Source: RGIG2041 sp045578865 (lineage in GTDB: Bacteria; Bacillota; Clostridia; UBA1381; UMGS1253). Taken from it: a stretch of 64,000 nt of DNA. The translations under genes and the position numbers were made by a program. The notes beneath the pieces were generated by a model, which saw only the letters and a program-made list of their open reading frames with translations, was not told the origin of the DNA and did no database searches. The stretch covers positions 1 through 64,000 of the forward strand of contig JAZNLB010000024.1 in assembly GCA_045578865.1 (NCBI GenBank). Reading direction: 5' to 3'. Below are positions 16,034-25,148 of this stretch, in pieces; the stretch's first letter is position 1; each line of letters opens with the position of its first letter.

Positions 16034-17230
16034 TCATCGAATTTTCTTTGCCTCGATATAAAATCTCTTTTCATGCGCCTCGCCCATGGAGAAAGTCTTT
16101 CTCGGCAAAGCGCCGTCTTTAATGACGGTTACAAACAGACTTTCCTTTTCCATCGCAGGCAAAATGAAGCCGAAGGCATTTTCTTTTGCGGCAAGGCGTT
16201 TGGTCGTATCTTCGCCGTGGATGTAGTCCGCCTCATACCCCATTTTATCAATAAATTCCTGCACTGCACCGACCGCCAAATTGGAGCACGCATTACAAAT
16301 CGTGAATTCACCTTCTGTATCACCATATACATATGTTACGGTATGTGTATTTTCCCCCGCACCCTGCGCTGAAAACTTTTCAAGGCTCGCGAGCACATCC
16401 CCCGGCTCTACATCAAACAGAACTCTGTGAATCGGCTCGAACTCCAGCGCCGCATCATAAAGATTTTCAATTTCAACCAAGCAGTAACGCGCAGGATGAT
16501 TTTCCTGCTCGTCTGCCGAAAGATTTTTCTTTAAATTCTCCCAGCAAGTCTTTGCGGTTGCAAGAGAATGATTGCCGTCACCCACCGCAAACACAAGCCC
16601 GTCGTTTACATTTTTAGCATACGCATCAAAAGCTGCGCTGATAGCGTCCGCCTTTTCGCCGTCAATGACATAACCTCGGATATGACCGCCGTTTTCCATC
16701 AATTCAAAATCATATACAGGCGCACTGTCACACGCGCTCGGAATCACTTTGTTTTCCTTGTCATCAATTAGCAAAATAGCATGCGGCAATTCGAGCGGCG
16801 CATCCTGACGAATTTTCACGCGTGGCGGAATACGCTCAGCAACCGTCCCCTCCGTTGCACGAATTGCACTTTTCGAGCCTTTTGTAAAATCGTATGTTTC
16901 CAAATCCACCGTACCGATAATACCACGACGAATGCGTCCGCCGGAGAGGGTTCGCTCTATGTAGATATATGCATCGTTATGTGCTTCAAATACGCCGTCT
17001 TCTATATATTTTGCCATATGCAAATTGATTTTGTTAATATAACTGTCGCCCTCGCTCAAATACGCCTCCGGGTACACCAGATGAAATGTGGACGGTTCAT
17101 CACCCACATACGCCTTTACTCTGTCCCAGTATTCGCATTCGGATGTGTATTGGTCGCATGCCACTACACCCCATTTTTTATAATCCGCCTGCTTAGGCAA
17201 AAGAACATTCGCTTTGTTAAATACTGCCAT
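16034..17230 (-). CDS. DUF1015 family protein
   Basis: A 398-residue cytosolic protein that matches DUF1015 along its length. It begins FNKANVLLPKQADYKKWGVV and contains ACDQYTSECEYWDRV, GDGNHSLATAKTCWE and a late YIHGEDTTKRLA. The GDGNHSLATAK motif resembles a nucleotide- or metal-binding site, but the function of the family is not settled. GAGGGAGGAAA precedes the ATG. It is a single-gene unit. Confidence 0.88.
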   Translation of the reverse strand: MAVFNKANVLLPKQADYKKWGVVACDQYTSECEYWDRVKAYVGDEPSTFHLVYPEAYLSEGDSYINKINLHMAKYIEDGVFEAHNDAYIYIERTLSGGRIRRGIIGTVDLETYDFTKGSKSAIRATEGTVAERIPPRVKIRQDAPLELPHAILLIDDKENKVIPSACDSAPVYDFELMENGGHIRGYVIDGEKADAISAAFDAYAKNVNDGLVFAVGDGNHSLATAKTCWENLKKNLSADEQENHPARYCLVEIENLYDAALEFEPIHRVLFDVEPGDVLASLEKFSAQGAGENTHTVTYVYGDTEGEFTICNACSNLAVGAVQEFIDKMGYEADYIHGEDTTKRLAAKENAFGFILPAMEKESLFVTVIKDGALPRKTFSMGEAHEKRFYIEAKKIR

Positions 17231-17402
17231 TTTCCTCCCTCTTTCTTTGCAAGTTATCTTTTTTTCAATCTCTATACCGATAGTGTACCATTTTTTTGCG
17301 TGTAAATCAATATTCTAGCGTAAAATATTCCTTTTAAAAAACGGGAATCTCGCCAGCTTATAGATGCGTACATACAATTTTACAACAATGAACAAATACA
17401 AC

Positions 17403-17440
17403 TAAAAACAAAACTGACACCGCAAGAAATGCGATGTCAG
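17403..17440 (-). terminator. Terminator downstream of thrS
   Basis: On the minus strand CTGACATCGCA, a short loop and TTGCGGTGTCAG are followed by TTTTGTTTTT. Apart from this hairpin, 17231-17402 holds only the DUF1015 upstream region and AT-rich sequence. Confidence 0.88.
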
Positions 17441-17455
17441 TATATTGCTTAAAAT

Positions 17456-17527
17456 TTAATATTCGTTACCATAGTGGTTCTTTTCGCAGCGTCTGCACAA
17501 AATGATGCAGCACATGCGCTGTCGCAT
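17456..17527 (-). CDS. Possible 23-residue Cys-rich ORF after thrS
   Basis: An ATG 6 nt after the thrS stop opens a 23-codon frame with four cysteines arranged CC-x3-C-x2-C (MRQRMCCIILCRRCEK at the start), ending before the thrS terminator. There is no clear ribosome site, so translation would depend on coupling to thrS. It may be a chance frame or a small metal-binding peptide. I do not recognise it. Confidence 0.3.
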   Translation of the reverse strand: MRQRMCCIILCRRCEKNHYGNEY

Positions 17528-17533
17528 GGTTTT

Positions 17534-18607
17534 TTAGTAGTTTAATGTTTTGTTTACAACATCATCGTTAACCTTTGCAATAAAGTCCTCCACGGACATT
17601 GTGCCGAGGTCCACGCCCTTACGCGCACGAACAGCAACGCCGCCTGCTTCAGCTTCCTTGTCGCCGATAACGAGCATATACGGCAGTCTTTCGAGCTGTG
17701 CTTCGCGAATCTTATAACCGATTTTTTCATTTCTCAAATCGGTTTCTACGCGAATTCCCGCAAGTTTAAGTTTTTCCTCTACCTGTTTTGCGTATTCGTG
17801 ATGCGCTTCGGCAATCGGCAAAATCTTTACCTGTGTCGGCGCAAGCCATGTCGGGAACGCACCCGCATACTTTTCAATTAAGAGCGCAAGCGTTCTTTCA
17901 TAGCAACCGATAGAGGTTCTGTGAATGATGTACGGATTTTTCTTCGCGCCGTCTTTATCCACATATTCCATACCGAATTTTTCCGCAAGCATCTGGTCGA
18001 TCTGAATGGTAATAAGTGTATCTTCTTTACCAAACACATTCTTAATCTGAATGTCGAGTTTCGGACCGTAAAACGCCGCCTCGCCCACACCGATTTTGTA
18101 CGGAATTTCGAGATGGTCGAGAATGTTTTTCATTACACCCTGCGCCTCATCCCACTGCTCCGGTGTGCCGATGTATTTTTCTTTATCTTCCGGATCCCAC
18201 TGAGAGAAGCGGTATGATACATCTTCGTAAAGACCGAGTGTTTTGAGCATATAGATTGCCATTTCCAAACAACCCTTAAACTCCGCCTCGAGTTGCTCCG
18301 GTGTGCACATTAAGTGACCTTCGGAAATCGTGAACTGACGCACACGGATAAGTCCGTGCATTTCGCCCGAAGATTCATTTCTGAAGAGTGTCGAGGTTTC
18401 GTTATACCGAAGCGGCAAATCTCTGTAAGAACGACCACGATTCAAATATGCCTGGTACTGGAACGGGCAGGTCATCGGACGAAGTGCGAACACTTCCTTG
18501 TCCACTTTCTCATCACCCATTACAAACATACCATCCTGATAATGATCCCAGTGACCGGACAGTTTGTATAAATCACTTTTTGCCATATATGGTGTTTTTG
18601 TCGGCAA
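17534..18607 (-). CDS. thrS: Threonyl-tRNA synthetase, C-terminal part (frameshifted gene)
   Basis: This frame carries the rest of the class II catalytic core and the anticodon domain: MTCPFQYQAYLN, RYNETSTLFRNESSGEMHGL (motif 2), FYGPKLDIQIK, TSIGCYERTLALLIEKYAG (motif 3), then the anticodon-binding domain from PTQVKILPIAEAHHEYA. The true junction with the N-terminal frame is near 18672, not at the TTG at 18607. A single missing base, where CCG-AAG-GGC is expected but CCGAGGGC is read, separates the two frames. The enzyme charges tRNA(Thr). Confidence 0.85.
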   Translation of the reverse strand: MPTKTPYMAKSDLYKLSGHWDHYQDGMFVMGDEKVDKEVFALRPMTCPFQYQAYLNRGRSYRDLPLRYNETSTLFRNESSGEMHGLIRVRQFTISEGHLMCTPEQLEAEFKGCLEMAIYMLKTLGLYEDVSYRFSQWDPEDKEKYIGTPEQWDEAQGVMKNILDHLEIPYKIGVGEAAFYGPKLDIQIKNVFGKEDTLITIQIDQMLAEKFGMEYVDKDGAKKNPYIIHRTSIGCYERTLALLIEKYAGAFPTWLAPTQVKILPIAEAHHEYAKQVEEKLKLAGIRVETDLRNEKIGYKIREAQLERLPYMLVIGDKEAEAGGVAVRARKGVDLGTMSVEDFIAKVNDDVVNKTLNY

Positions 18608-19302
18608 CCAACCATGTGCATATTCTGTATCCTCAACGAATCGTTGTAGAATCTGAATAATCTTTGCGCCCTCGGCAAAAGAATCGGCAAGCCCTGTCCA
18701 ATGAGTTCAGAAGTCGTAAAGATTTCCAGTTCGCGACCAAGTTTGTTATGGTCACGCTTCTTCGCTTCTTCCATCTGCAAAAGATGCGCTTCCAGTTCAT
18801 CTTTGCTCTTAAACGCCGTACCGTAGATACGCTGGAGCATCTTGTTTTTCTCATTACCGCGCCCGTACGCACCTGTTGCACTCAAAAGCTTATATGCCTT
18901 CACCTTGCTGGTATAGTTTACATGCGGGCCTGCACAAAGGTCAGTAAATTCACCCTGCTTATAGAAGGAGATGGTCTCCCCTTCAGGCAGTTCATGAATC
19001 AACTCCATCTTGTATGGTTCGTCCTTCATCAACTCAAGCGCCGCCGCACGGTCAAGTTCAAAGCGCTCAATTTTGAGGTTTTCTTTGACAATCTTTTTCA
19101 TTTCCGCTTCGATTGCCTCTAAATCCTCCGGTGTAAATGTTTTGTCTGTATCAAAATCATAGTAAAATCCCGTGTCAATCGCCGGACCGATGGCGAGTTT
19201 TACATTCGGAAACAATCGTTTCACTGCCTGTGCCATAATATGGGATGCGCTGTGACGAAGCATTTTGAGTTCATCAAGTGCAATATTTACTTCATTGCTC
19301 AT
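18520..19302 (-). CDS. thrS: Threonyl-tRNA synthetase, N-terminal part (frameshifted gene)
   Basis: This frame begins MSNEVNIALDELKMLRHSAS, with the editing-domain HxxxH at residues 17-21 and GPAIDTGFYYDFD, and continues through CAGPHV to LGRELEIFTTSELIGQGL. After LPILLP it leaves the family frame. The usual N-terminal TGS domain, about 60 residues, is absent, so this is the short ThrRS form. AAGGA precedes the ATG. Joined across the frameshift the protein would be about 589 residues. Because thrS is normally essential, a sequencing error or a recent mutation is likely. Confidence 0.85.
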   Translation of the reverse strand: MSNEVNIALDELKMLRHSASHIMAQAVKRLFPNVKLAIGPAIDTGFYYDFDTDKTFTPEDLEAIEAEMKKIVKENLKIERFELDRAAALELMKDEPYKMELIHELPEGETISFYKQGEFTDLCAGPHVNYTSKVKAYKLLSATGAYGRGNEKNKMLQRIYGTAFKSKDELEAHLLQMEEAKKRDHNKLGRELEIFTTSELIGQGLPILLPRAQRLFRFYNDSLRIQNMHMVGCRQKHHIWQKVIYTNCPVTGIIIRMVCL

Positions 19303-19339
19303 GAAATCATCCTTCTTTCATAATAATACATTAATGTAA

Positions 19340-19368
19340 ATTATACCTTTATTTTATGCTCCTGTCAA
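19340..19368 (-). promoter_or_regulatory. Promoter of thrS
   Basis: A perfect TTGACA and TATAAT lie on the minus strand, 17 nt apart. No T-box fits between this promoter and the start codon. Confidence 0.88.
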
Positions 19369-19425
19369 GTTCGTTTGCTTTTCCCTATAACTTTTTTGTG
19401 TAGATGTTTGTTGTTTTTTCACACC

Positions 19426-19454
19426 TTGCATTTTTTATAGCGCTATGCTACAAT
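19426..19454 (+). promoter_or_regulatory. Promoter of the methionine gamma-lyase-like gene
   Basis: TTGCAT and TACAAT are separated by 17 nt, about 31 nt before the ATG. Confidence 0.8.
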
Positions 19455-19485
19455 GATAAAAGCATTTTTGCAAAGGAGCAAAACA

Positions 19486-20772
19486 ATGAATACATTTACA
19501 CTAAACAAACTGTTTATCCGTGATTTTCATATTTCAGAAAGCACGCTCGCGCTTGTAGAAGAAGCCGAGGCCGAAGTCAAGGCGGAATTCGAAGCCATCG
19601 ACCGCATGGCGATGTATAATCAGGCAAAGGTATTAAAGGCATATTCCGACAATCAAATCGGCGAACAGCACTTTGTGCCGACCACAGGCTACGGCTACAA
19701 TGATATGGGCAGAGATGCCATCGAGCGTGTGTATGCTCAGGCGTTTGGTTGTGAAGATGCCCTTGTACGCCATACAATTATTTCAGGCACACATGCGTTG
19801 TCTACCGCATTATTTGGTGTCCTGCGTCCGGGCGATACGCTTGTTTCCGCCGTCGGCAGACCGTATGATACCTTAAACGAGGTTATCGGTGCAGAAGGGA
19901 AAACCGGCGATGGCTCATTGGCAGACTTTGGCATAGCCTATCGCGAAGCGCAGATGAGTGCAGACGGCGGCGCAGACTTTGATGCCATTCGCGCCTGCAT
20001 TGACGATACGGTTAAGGCTGTTCTTATCCAGCGATCCAAAGGCTATTTATGGCGCAAGACTTTAAGCGTGAAGCAAATCAACGAAATCATTGATTTTATT
20101 CACGCCATCCGCGAGGATATCATCTGCATTGTGGATAACTGCTACGGCGAATTTACAGAAGCCGAAGAACCGCGTGGTGACTTACTCGTTGGTTCACTGA
20201 TTAAAAACCCCGGTGGCGGCATCGCACCGACCGGCGGTTATATCGCAGGCAAGGCGCGCTTTGTGGAACTTGCATCGTACAGATTGACCAGTGTCGGCAT
20301 TGGCAAAGAAGCAGGCGCAAGCCTGGAAAACAACCGCCCGATTTTGCAAGGCTTTTTCATGGCACCACACACGGTTGCACAAGCGCTCAAAAGCGCAAGA
20401 TTGTGCAGTAGTATTTTCCATAAGCTCGGCTACGAGGTATGTCCTCTGCCGCACGAAGAAAATGCCGATATTATTACCTCCATCAAATTCGGCGCTCCCC
20501 AGCTCGTGATTGCTTTTTGTCAGGGCATTCAAAAAGGCGCTCCGGTCGATTCGTTTGTAGAGCCACAACCTTGGGAAATGCCGGGTTACGCTGACCCCGT
20601 CATTATGGCCGCAGGCGCATTCGTACAGGGCGCATCCATTGAACTGAGTGCCGATGCGCCGATTAAGCCGCCGTATATCGCCTATGTGCAAGGTGCGCTC
20701 ACCTATGAATCCGCAAAAGTGGGTATTATGGTCGCCGTAACAAAGGTTTTAGAAAAAAAACTTGAAATTTGA
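19486..20772 (+). CDS. Methionine gamma-lyase family PLP protein (aluminium-resistance type)
   Basis: 428 residues matching the Met_gamma_lyase (PF06838) family. It begins FHISESTLALVEEAEAEVKA and shows FVPTTGYGYNDMGRD, IISGTHALSTALFGVLRPGD (the glycine-rich PLP phosphate site), ICIVDNCYGEFTE (the PLP-ring Asp region) and KNPGGGIAPTGGYIAGK, with the likely Schiff-base Lys nearby. The family is fold-type I PLP enzymes; the true substrate is uncertain. I start at ATG 19486 because AAAGGAG lies 8 nt upstream. Confidence 0.88.
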   Translation: MNTFTLNKLFIRDFHISESTLALVEEAEAEVKAEFEAIDRMAMYNQAKVLKAYSDNQIGEQHFVPTTGYGYNDMGRDAIERVYAQAFGCEDALVRHTIISGTHALSTALFGVLRPGDTLVSAVGRPYDTLNEVIGAEGKTGDGSLADFGIAYREAQMSADGGADFDAIRACIDDTVKAVLIQRSKGYLWRKTLSVKQINEIIDFIHAIREDIICIVDNCYGEFTEAEEPRGDLLVGSLIKNPGGGIAPTGGYIAGKARFVELASYRLTSVGIGKEAGASLENNRPILQGFFMAPHTVAQALKSARLCSSIFHKLGYEVCPLPHEENADIITSIKFGAPQLVIAFCQGIQKGAPVDSFVEPQPWEMPGYADPVIMAAGAFVQGASIELSADAPIKPPYIAYVQGALTYESAKVGIMVAVTKVLEKKLEI

Positions 20773-20790
20773 TTTTATGTGTGGTATTAT
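20762..20790 (+). promoter_or_regulatory. Promoter of the T-box/pheST operon
   Basis: TTGAAA and TATTAT are separated by 17 nt. The -35 element overlaps the end of the preceding gene. Confidence 0.7.
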
Positions 20791-20809
20791 ATTTGTAATT
20801 GAATATTTT

Positions 20810-21070
20810 AAAGACGATGAAAAAGTTCAGTAGGCTTTGTATACGCCTTCCAGAGAGTGTGCATCACCGGCTGCAAGTGCACGCAGAAACGGACAAAACC
20901 GAACCTTCGCTTTTGAGTTGCACGGTTGAAATATATAGTAGGCTGTGACGGTGGCAACCGTTAAATGCTTAAGAGTGCTTATGTGTTTTTACATAAGAAT
21001 TTGGGTGGTACCACGGAGAATTGCGCTTCGTCCCTGTCCTGTGACAGAGGCGAGGCGTTTTGTTTTTCAA
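20810..21070 (+). promoter_or_regulatory. T-box leader (tRNA-Phe responsive) of pheST
   Basis: A T-box riboswitch. Stem I contains the AGAGAGTGTGCATC region and a specifier loop GAACC-TTC-GC whose TTC codon fits Phe. AGTAGG and stem III (TTATGTG/ACATAAG) follow, then the T-box GGGTGGTACCACGG and a terminator (CGCTTCGTCCCTGTC against GACAGAGGCGAGGCG) with TTTTGTTTTT. Uncharged tRNA(Phe) would bind and favour the antiterminator. The specifier choice is inferred from position. Confidence 0.92.
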
Positions 21071-21080
21071 AAAACCAGGT

Positions 21081-21235
21081 CAAGTGGAACCTTGCCAACT
21101 TAGTGCCAATACGCAAAAATTTTTGTCCTTTGAATGCGTATAGGCGTAGCAAGGCTTTGAGCCTGGCAAAAACGACAATTCCAAAGGACGAAAATTTTTG
21201 CAAATATAGGGCTATGGTGGCAAGTTTCACCTCGG
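21081..21235. repeat. Long imperfect palindrome (MITE-like) between T-box and pheS
   Basis: The core arms at 21113-21132 and 21182-21201 match over 20 bp with one wobble. The outer flanks AAGTGGAACCTTGCCAA and TGGCAAGTTTCACCT also pair, and the centre contains AAGGC-TTTGA-GCCT. The whole segment can fold as one hairpin of about 150 nt. It has no gene, and it separates the T-box terminator from the pheS start by far more than usual, so it looks inserted. Confidence 0.7.
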
Positions 21236-21251
21236 CCCGCATAGGAAAGGT

Positions 21252-22280
21252 ATGATAGATGTGAAAGAAATGCTTGAGAAAATCAAGACAGAAGCGGCGT
21301 CAGCCATCGCAGGTGCCGCAGACTTAAAGGCACTCGACGATATTCGCGTGCAATACCTCGGTAAAAAGGGTGAAATTACCGCCGTACTGCGCGGTATGGG
21401 TTCGCTTACTGCCGAGGAAAGACCGATTGTAGGTGCGCTGGCAAATACAGTTCGTGAAGAAATCGAAACCCTGCTTTCCGCAAAGAACACCGATTTGTCC
21501 GCTAAGGCTATGGAAGCCAAAATGGCAACTGAAAAAATTGATGTAACGATTTCCGGAAAGCGTGCATCGCAGGGCAAACTTCATCCACTCTCGCAGGTGC
21601 TCTCCGAAATCAAGGACATCTTCATCGGTATGGGTTTTTCCATTGCAGACGGTCCGGATGTTGAGCTAGACTACTACAACTTTGAAGCCTTAAACATTCC
21701 CAAAAACCATCCGGCGCGAGATACCCAGGATACCTTCTACATCAACGACAATGTTGTTTTGCGTACGCAGACCTCTCCGGTACAGGTGCGCGTTATGGAA
21801 AAACAAAAGCCCCCGATTCGCGTAATTGCGCCGGGCAGAGTATACAGAAGCGATGCCGTGGACGCAACCCACTCCCCGCTCTTCCATCAGATTGAAGGTC
21901 TTGTGGTAGACAAAGGCATCACCATGGGCGACCTTAAAGGTACGCTTGAAACTTTTGTAAAAGCACTCTACGGTGAAGATGCAAAAGTGCGTTTTCGTCC
22001 GCATCATTTCCCGTTTACCGAGCCGAGCGCCGAAGTTGATGTTTCATGCTTCGTGTGCGGTGGCGAAGGCTGCCGTGTGTGCAAAGGCGAGGGCTGGATT
22101 GAAATTTTAGGTGCCGGAATGGTACATCCCAAGGTTCTCTCCGGCTGTGGCATCGACCCGGAAGAATACAGCGGTTTTGCATTCGGTCTCGGTCTCGAGC
22201 GCGTAGCAATGCGCCGCTATGATATTGACGATTTAAGACTGTTTTTCGAAAACGATCTTAAGTTCTTAAAACAGTTTTAA
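21252..22280 (+). CDS. pheS: Phenylalanyl-tRNA synthetase alpha subunit
   Basis: 342 residues with an N-terminal coiled coil and a class II core. It shows HPLSQVLSEIKDIF, GPDVELDYYNFEALNIPKNH, DTQDTFYI, RTQTSPVQVR, PGRVYRSDAVDATHSPLFHQ (motif 2) and the C-terminal GFAFGLGLERVAMRRYDIDD (motif 3). A CxxC...CxxC insertion near residues 256-270 (CFVCGGEGCRVC) is common in clostridial PheS. It charges tRNA(Phe) as an alpha2-beta2 tetramer with PheT. Confidence 0.97.
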   Translation: MIDVKEMLEKIKTEAASAIAGAADLKALDDIRVQYLGKKGEITAVLRGMGSLTAEERPIVGALANTVREEIETLLSAKNTDLSAKAMEAKMATEKIDVTISGKRASQGKLHPLSQVLSEIKDIFIGMGFSIADGPDVELDYYNFEALNIPKNHPARDTQDTFYINDNVVLRTQTSPVQVRVMEKQKPPIRVIAPGRVYRSDAVDATHSPLFHQIEGLVVDKGITMGDLKGTLETFVKALYGEDAKVRFRPHHFPFTEPSAEVDVSCFVCGGEGCRVCKGEGWIEILGAGMVHPKVLSGCGIDPEEYSGFAFGLGLERVAMRRYDIDDLRLFFENDLKFLKQF

Positions 22281-22298
22281 GTAAAGGAGTGTGCTAAA

Positions 22299-24686
22299 AT
22301 GAAAGTATCCAAAAGTTGGTTAAATGAATTTGTTGATATTTCCGATATTACCCCGAAGCAGTATGCCGATGCACTCACCATGTCCGGCACAATGGTCGAA
22401 GGTTTCGAAGAACTCGGCGCGCAGCTTCAAAATGTGGTAACCGGTAAAATTTTAGAAATTACCAAACACGAAAATGCAGATTCTCTCGTTGTCTGTCAAT
22501 TAGATGTAGGTGCAGAAAAGTTGCAAATCGTAACCGGTGCAAAAAATGTAAAAGTTGGCCAGATTGTTCCAGTTGCTCTGCACGGCGCAAAACTCGCCGG
22601 CGGCGTAAACATTAAAAAAGGTAAACTCCGAGGTGTTGTTAGTGAGGGTATGCTTTGCTCGCACGAAGAACTCGGCATCACTGTGGAAGATTTAGGTTAT
22701 GAGCCGGAATATGGTATTCTCATCTTGGACGAAAACACCGAAATCGGTATTGATATCAAAGAGGTATTCGGATTAAACGAAACCGTGTTTGAATTTGAAA
22801 TCACATCGAACCGTCCGGATTGCCAGAGTGTGCTCGGTCTTGCAAAAGAAACCGCAGTAACCTTTGACCGCCCGATTACACTGCACAAACCGGTGGCAGA
22901 AGGCAACAGCGATAATGTGGCAGATACCGTAATGGTAGATGTGCTCGACGCTGCTTACTGCCCGCGTTACTGTGCAAGAATGGTAAAGAATGTAAAAATC
23001 GGTCCTTCTCCGGACTGGATGGTAAAACGCTTAAAGGCATCGGGCATCCGCTCGATTAACAATATCGTGGACATCACAAACTACCTTTTGTTAGAGTACG
23101 GTCAGCCGATGCACGCATTTGATTTGCGCGACCTTGCCGGTGAGCACATTATCGTGCGCCGTGCAGAAGACGGTGAATGCATCACTACGCTTGACGAGGT
23201 TGAAAGAAAACTCGATTCTTCGATGCTTGTAATTGCAGATGAAAAGAGGGCCGTTGCCGTTGCAGGTGTAATGGGTGCGCTCAATTCCGAAGTAAAAGAC
23301 GATACAACCACTGTTTTATTTGAAAGCGCAAACTTTGACGGAGCCTCCGTTCGTGTAACCGCAAAGAAACTCGGTCTCAGAACAGAAGCAAGCGCAAAAT
23401 ACGAAAAAGGCCTTGACCCGAACATGACCGCCGCCGCAGTAGACAGAGCGTGCGAACTCGTAGAAATGCTCGGTTGCGGCGAAGTTGTCGGCGGCATGAT
23501 TGATGTATGCGCTAAGCTTCCCACGCCGCGCGTACTAAAACTGCGCCCGGAAAAAATCAACGCATTTTTAGGTGCGGATATTGATACGGAATATATGATT
23601 TCCACTTTAGAAAAGCTGGAACTTTCCGTAAACCGTGAAACGATGGAGGTTACAGTGCCTACCTTGCGCCTCGACATCGAAAGTGAATCAGACCTGGCAG
23701 AAGAAATTGTACGCATCTACGGCTACAACAATATTCCGTCCACGCTGATGGGCGGCGCCATCACCATCGGCGGCAAAAACCCGCAGCAAAAAATGGAGGA
23801 TAAAATCAAATCCGTGTTGGTAGCAGAGGGTATGTATGAAATCATGACCTATTCGTTTACCAGCCCGACGATTTTTGATAAACTTCGTATTCCGGCAAAC
23901 TCTGACAAGAGAAATGTAGTTGTCATTACCAATCCGCTTGGCGAAGAAAACTCCATTATGCGTACAACCACGCTTGCATCCATGATGGAAATTCTCTCGC
24001 GCAACTACAACCAGAGAAACGAAAATGCAAAACTGTTTGAAATCGCAAAGATTTACGAGCCGATTGCAGACGAGCAGTTGCCGAAGGAAACAAACATCGT
24101 AACCATCGGTACTTACGGCGAAGGAGACTTCTACACAATCAAAAGCAGCGTAGAAGAACTGTTCGACATTTTGGGTATCACGGACTACAAATTCCGTCCG
24201 GAAACCGAAAATCCAACCTATCACGGCGGCAGATGTGCAAGTATTCACATCTGCGGTAAAATGGCAGGTTTCATCGGTCAGGCACATCCGCTCGTTGTGA
24301 AAAACTATGGTATGGATTGTGCTTGCTACTTGGCAGAAATCAGTTTTGACACTATCTTTGAAAACGCAAGTGCCGTTAAGACATATAAAAAACTGCCGAA
24401 ATATCCGTCCGTTTCCAGAGACATCGCTATGCTGGTAGATGACGAGGTTCTCGCAGGCGATATTTATGACATCATCTCCCGCGCAGGCGGCAAACTGTTA
24501 ACCGACATCACCCTCTTTGATGTATACAAAGGTACGCAAATTCCGGAGGGCAAAAAGAGTATGGCCTACTCCGTAACCCTGCGTGCAGACGACCGCACAC
24601 TCACCGAAGAAGAAATCAATAAGGTAATGAGTAAGATTCTGCGTAACCTCGAAGTACAGACCGGCGCCAAACTGCGTGAAAATTAA
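22299..24686 (+). CDS. pheT: Phenylalanyl-tRNA synthetase beta subunit
   Basis: A 795-residue PheT. An N-terminal tRNA-binding EMAP-like domain (VVTGKILEITKHENADSL) is followed by B3/B4 editing, B5 (TPRVLKLRPEKINAFLG), the class II-like core and a C-terminal anticodon-binding FDX-ACB domain (YPSVSRDIAMLVDDEV). AAAGGAG precedes the ATG, 18 nt after pheS. It shares the T-box control. Confidence 0.97.
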   Translation: MKVSKSWLNEFVDISDITPKQYADALTMSGTMVEGFEELGAQLQNVVTGKILEITKHENADSLVVCQLDVGAEKLQIVTGAKNVKVGQIVPVALHGAKLAGGVNIKKGKLRGVVSEGMLCSHEELGITVEDLGYEPEYGILILDENTEIGIDIKEVFGLNETVFEFEITSNRPDCQSVLGLAKETAVTFDRPITLHKPVAEGNSDNVADTVMVDVLDAAYCPRYCARMVKNVKIGPSPDWMVKRLKASGIRSINNIVDITNYLLLEYGQPMHAFDLRDLAGEHIIVRRAEDGECITTLDEVERKLDSSMLVIADEKRAVAVAGVMGALNSEVKDDTTTVLFESANFDGASVRVTAKKLGLRTEASAKYEKGLDPNMTAAAVDRACELVEMLGCGEVVGGMIDVCAKLPTPRVLKLRPEKINAFLGADIDTEYMISTLEKLELSVNRETMEVTVPTLRLDIESESDLAEEIVRIYGYNNIPSTLMGGAITIGGKNPQQKMEDKIKSVLVAEGMYEIMTYSFTSPTIFDKLRIPANSDKRNVVVITNPLGEENSIMRTTTLASMMEILSRNYNQRNENAKLFEIAKIYEPIADEQLPKETNIVTIGTYGEGDFYTIKSSVEELFDILGITDYKFRPETENPTYHGGRCASIHICGKMAGFIGQAHPLVVKNYGMDCACYLAEISFDTIFENASAVKTYKKLPKYPSVSRDIAMLVDDEVLAGDIYDIISRAGGKLLTDITLFDVYKGTQIPEGKKSMAYSVTLRADDRTLTEEEINKVMSKILRNLEVQTGAKLREN

Positions 24687-24714
24687 TCTTTACAGAACCT
24701 TCACAATTTTAACA

Positions 24715-24743
24715 TTGAACTGCAATATATTTTGTGTTATAAT
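24715..24743 (+). promoter_or_regulatory. Promoter of ireB
   Basis: TTGAAC and TATAAT are separated by 17 nt, 38 nt before the start codon. Confidence 0.8.
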
Positions 24744-24781
24744 AAAAACATAAACAAGATGTTTTATGAGGAGGGATTCCA

Positions 24782-25030
24782 ATGGACAACACCGTAAAAA
24801 TCGGTCAAATTGATACCGAACGCGCCAAAGAAGTGCGCGAAATCATTCAAATTGTATACGAAGCGCTCAAACTCAAGGGTTATAATCCCGTCAGTCAGTT
24901 GGTCGGCTACATTCTGTCCGGCGACCCGACTTATATTACGAATTATAACAATGCCAGAAGTTTAATCGGCAAGGTTGAAAGCGACGAGATCTTGGAAGAA
25001 CTTGTAAAATCGTATATTGCAGGATTTTAA
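24782..25030 (+). CDS. ireB: IreB family regulatory phosphoprotein (UPF0297)
   Basis: An 82-residue protein matching IreB/YrzL over its full length (VREIIQIVYEALKLKGYNPV, GYILSGDPTYITNYNNARSL). In Firmicutes, IreB is phosphorylated by the PASTA kinase IreK/PrkC and affects cell-envelope resistance. The usual neighbours ruvX (yqgF) and a UPF0473 gene are not adjacent here. It has its own promoter and terminator. Confidence 0.93.
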   Translation: MDNTVKIGQIDTERAKEVREIIQIVYEALKLKGYNPVSQLVGYILSGDPTYITNYNNARSLIGKVESDEILEELVKSYIAGF

Positions 25031-25032
25031 TC

Positions 25033-25071
25033 AAAAGTCAGCCGAGTTACATTCGGCTGACTTTTGGTTTT
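25033..25071 (+). terminator. Terminator of ireB
   Basis: AAAAGTCAGCCGA pairs with TCGGCTGACTTTT. Confidence 0.9.
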
Positions 25072-25148
25072 ATAAAAACTTTTTTCAACTTTGCTTTCCG
25101 CTATGACTAAGGTATAATATTTACAGAAACGAGGTGCCATCGGGCAAG

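Noticed and set aside
18660..18680. Programmed -1 frameshift in thrS
   Set aside because: No X-XXY-YYZ heptamer or stimulatory stem is visible at the break; a lost base explains it better.
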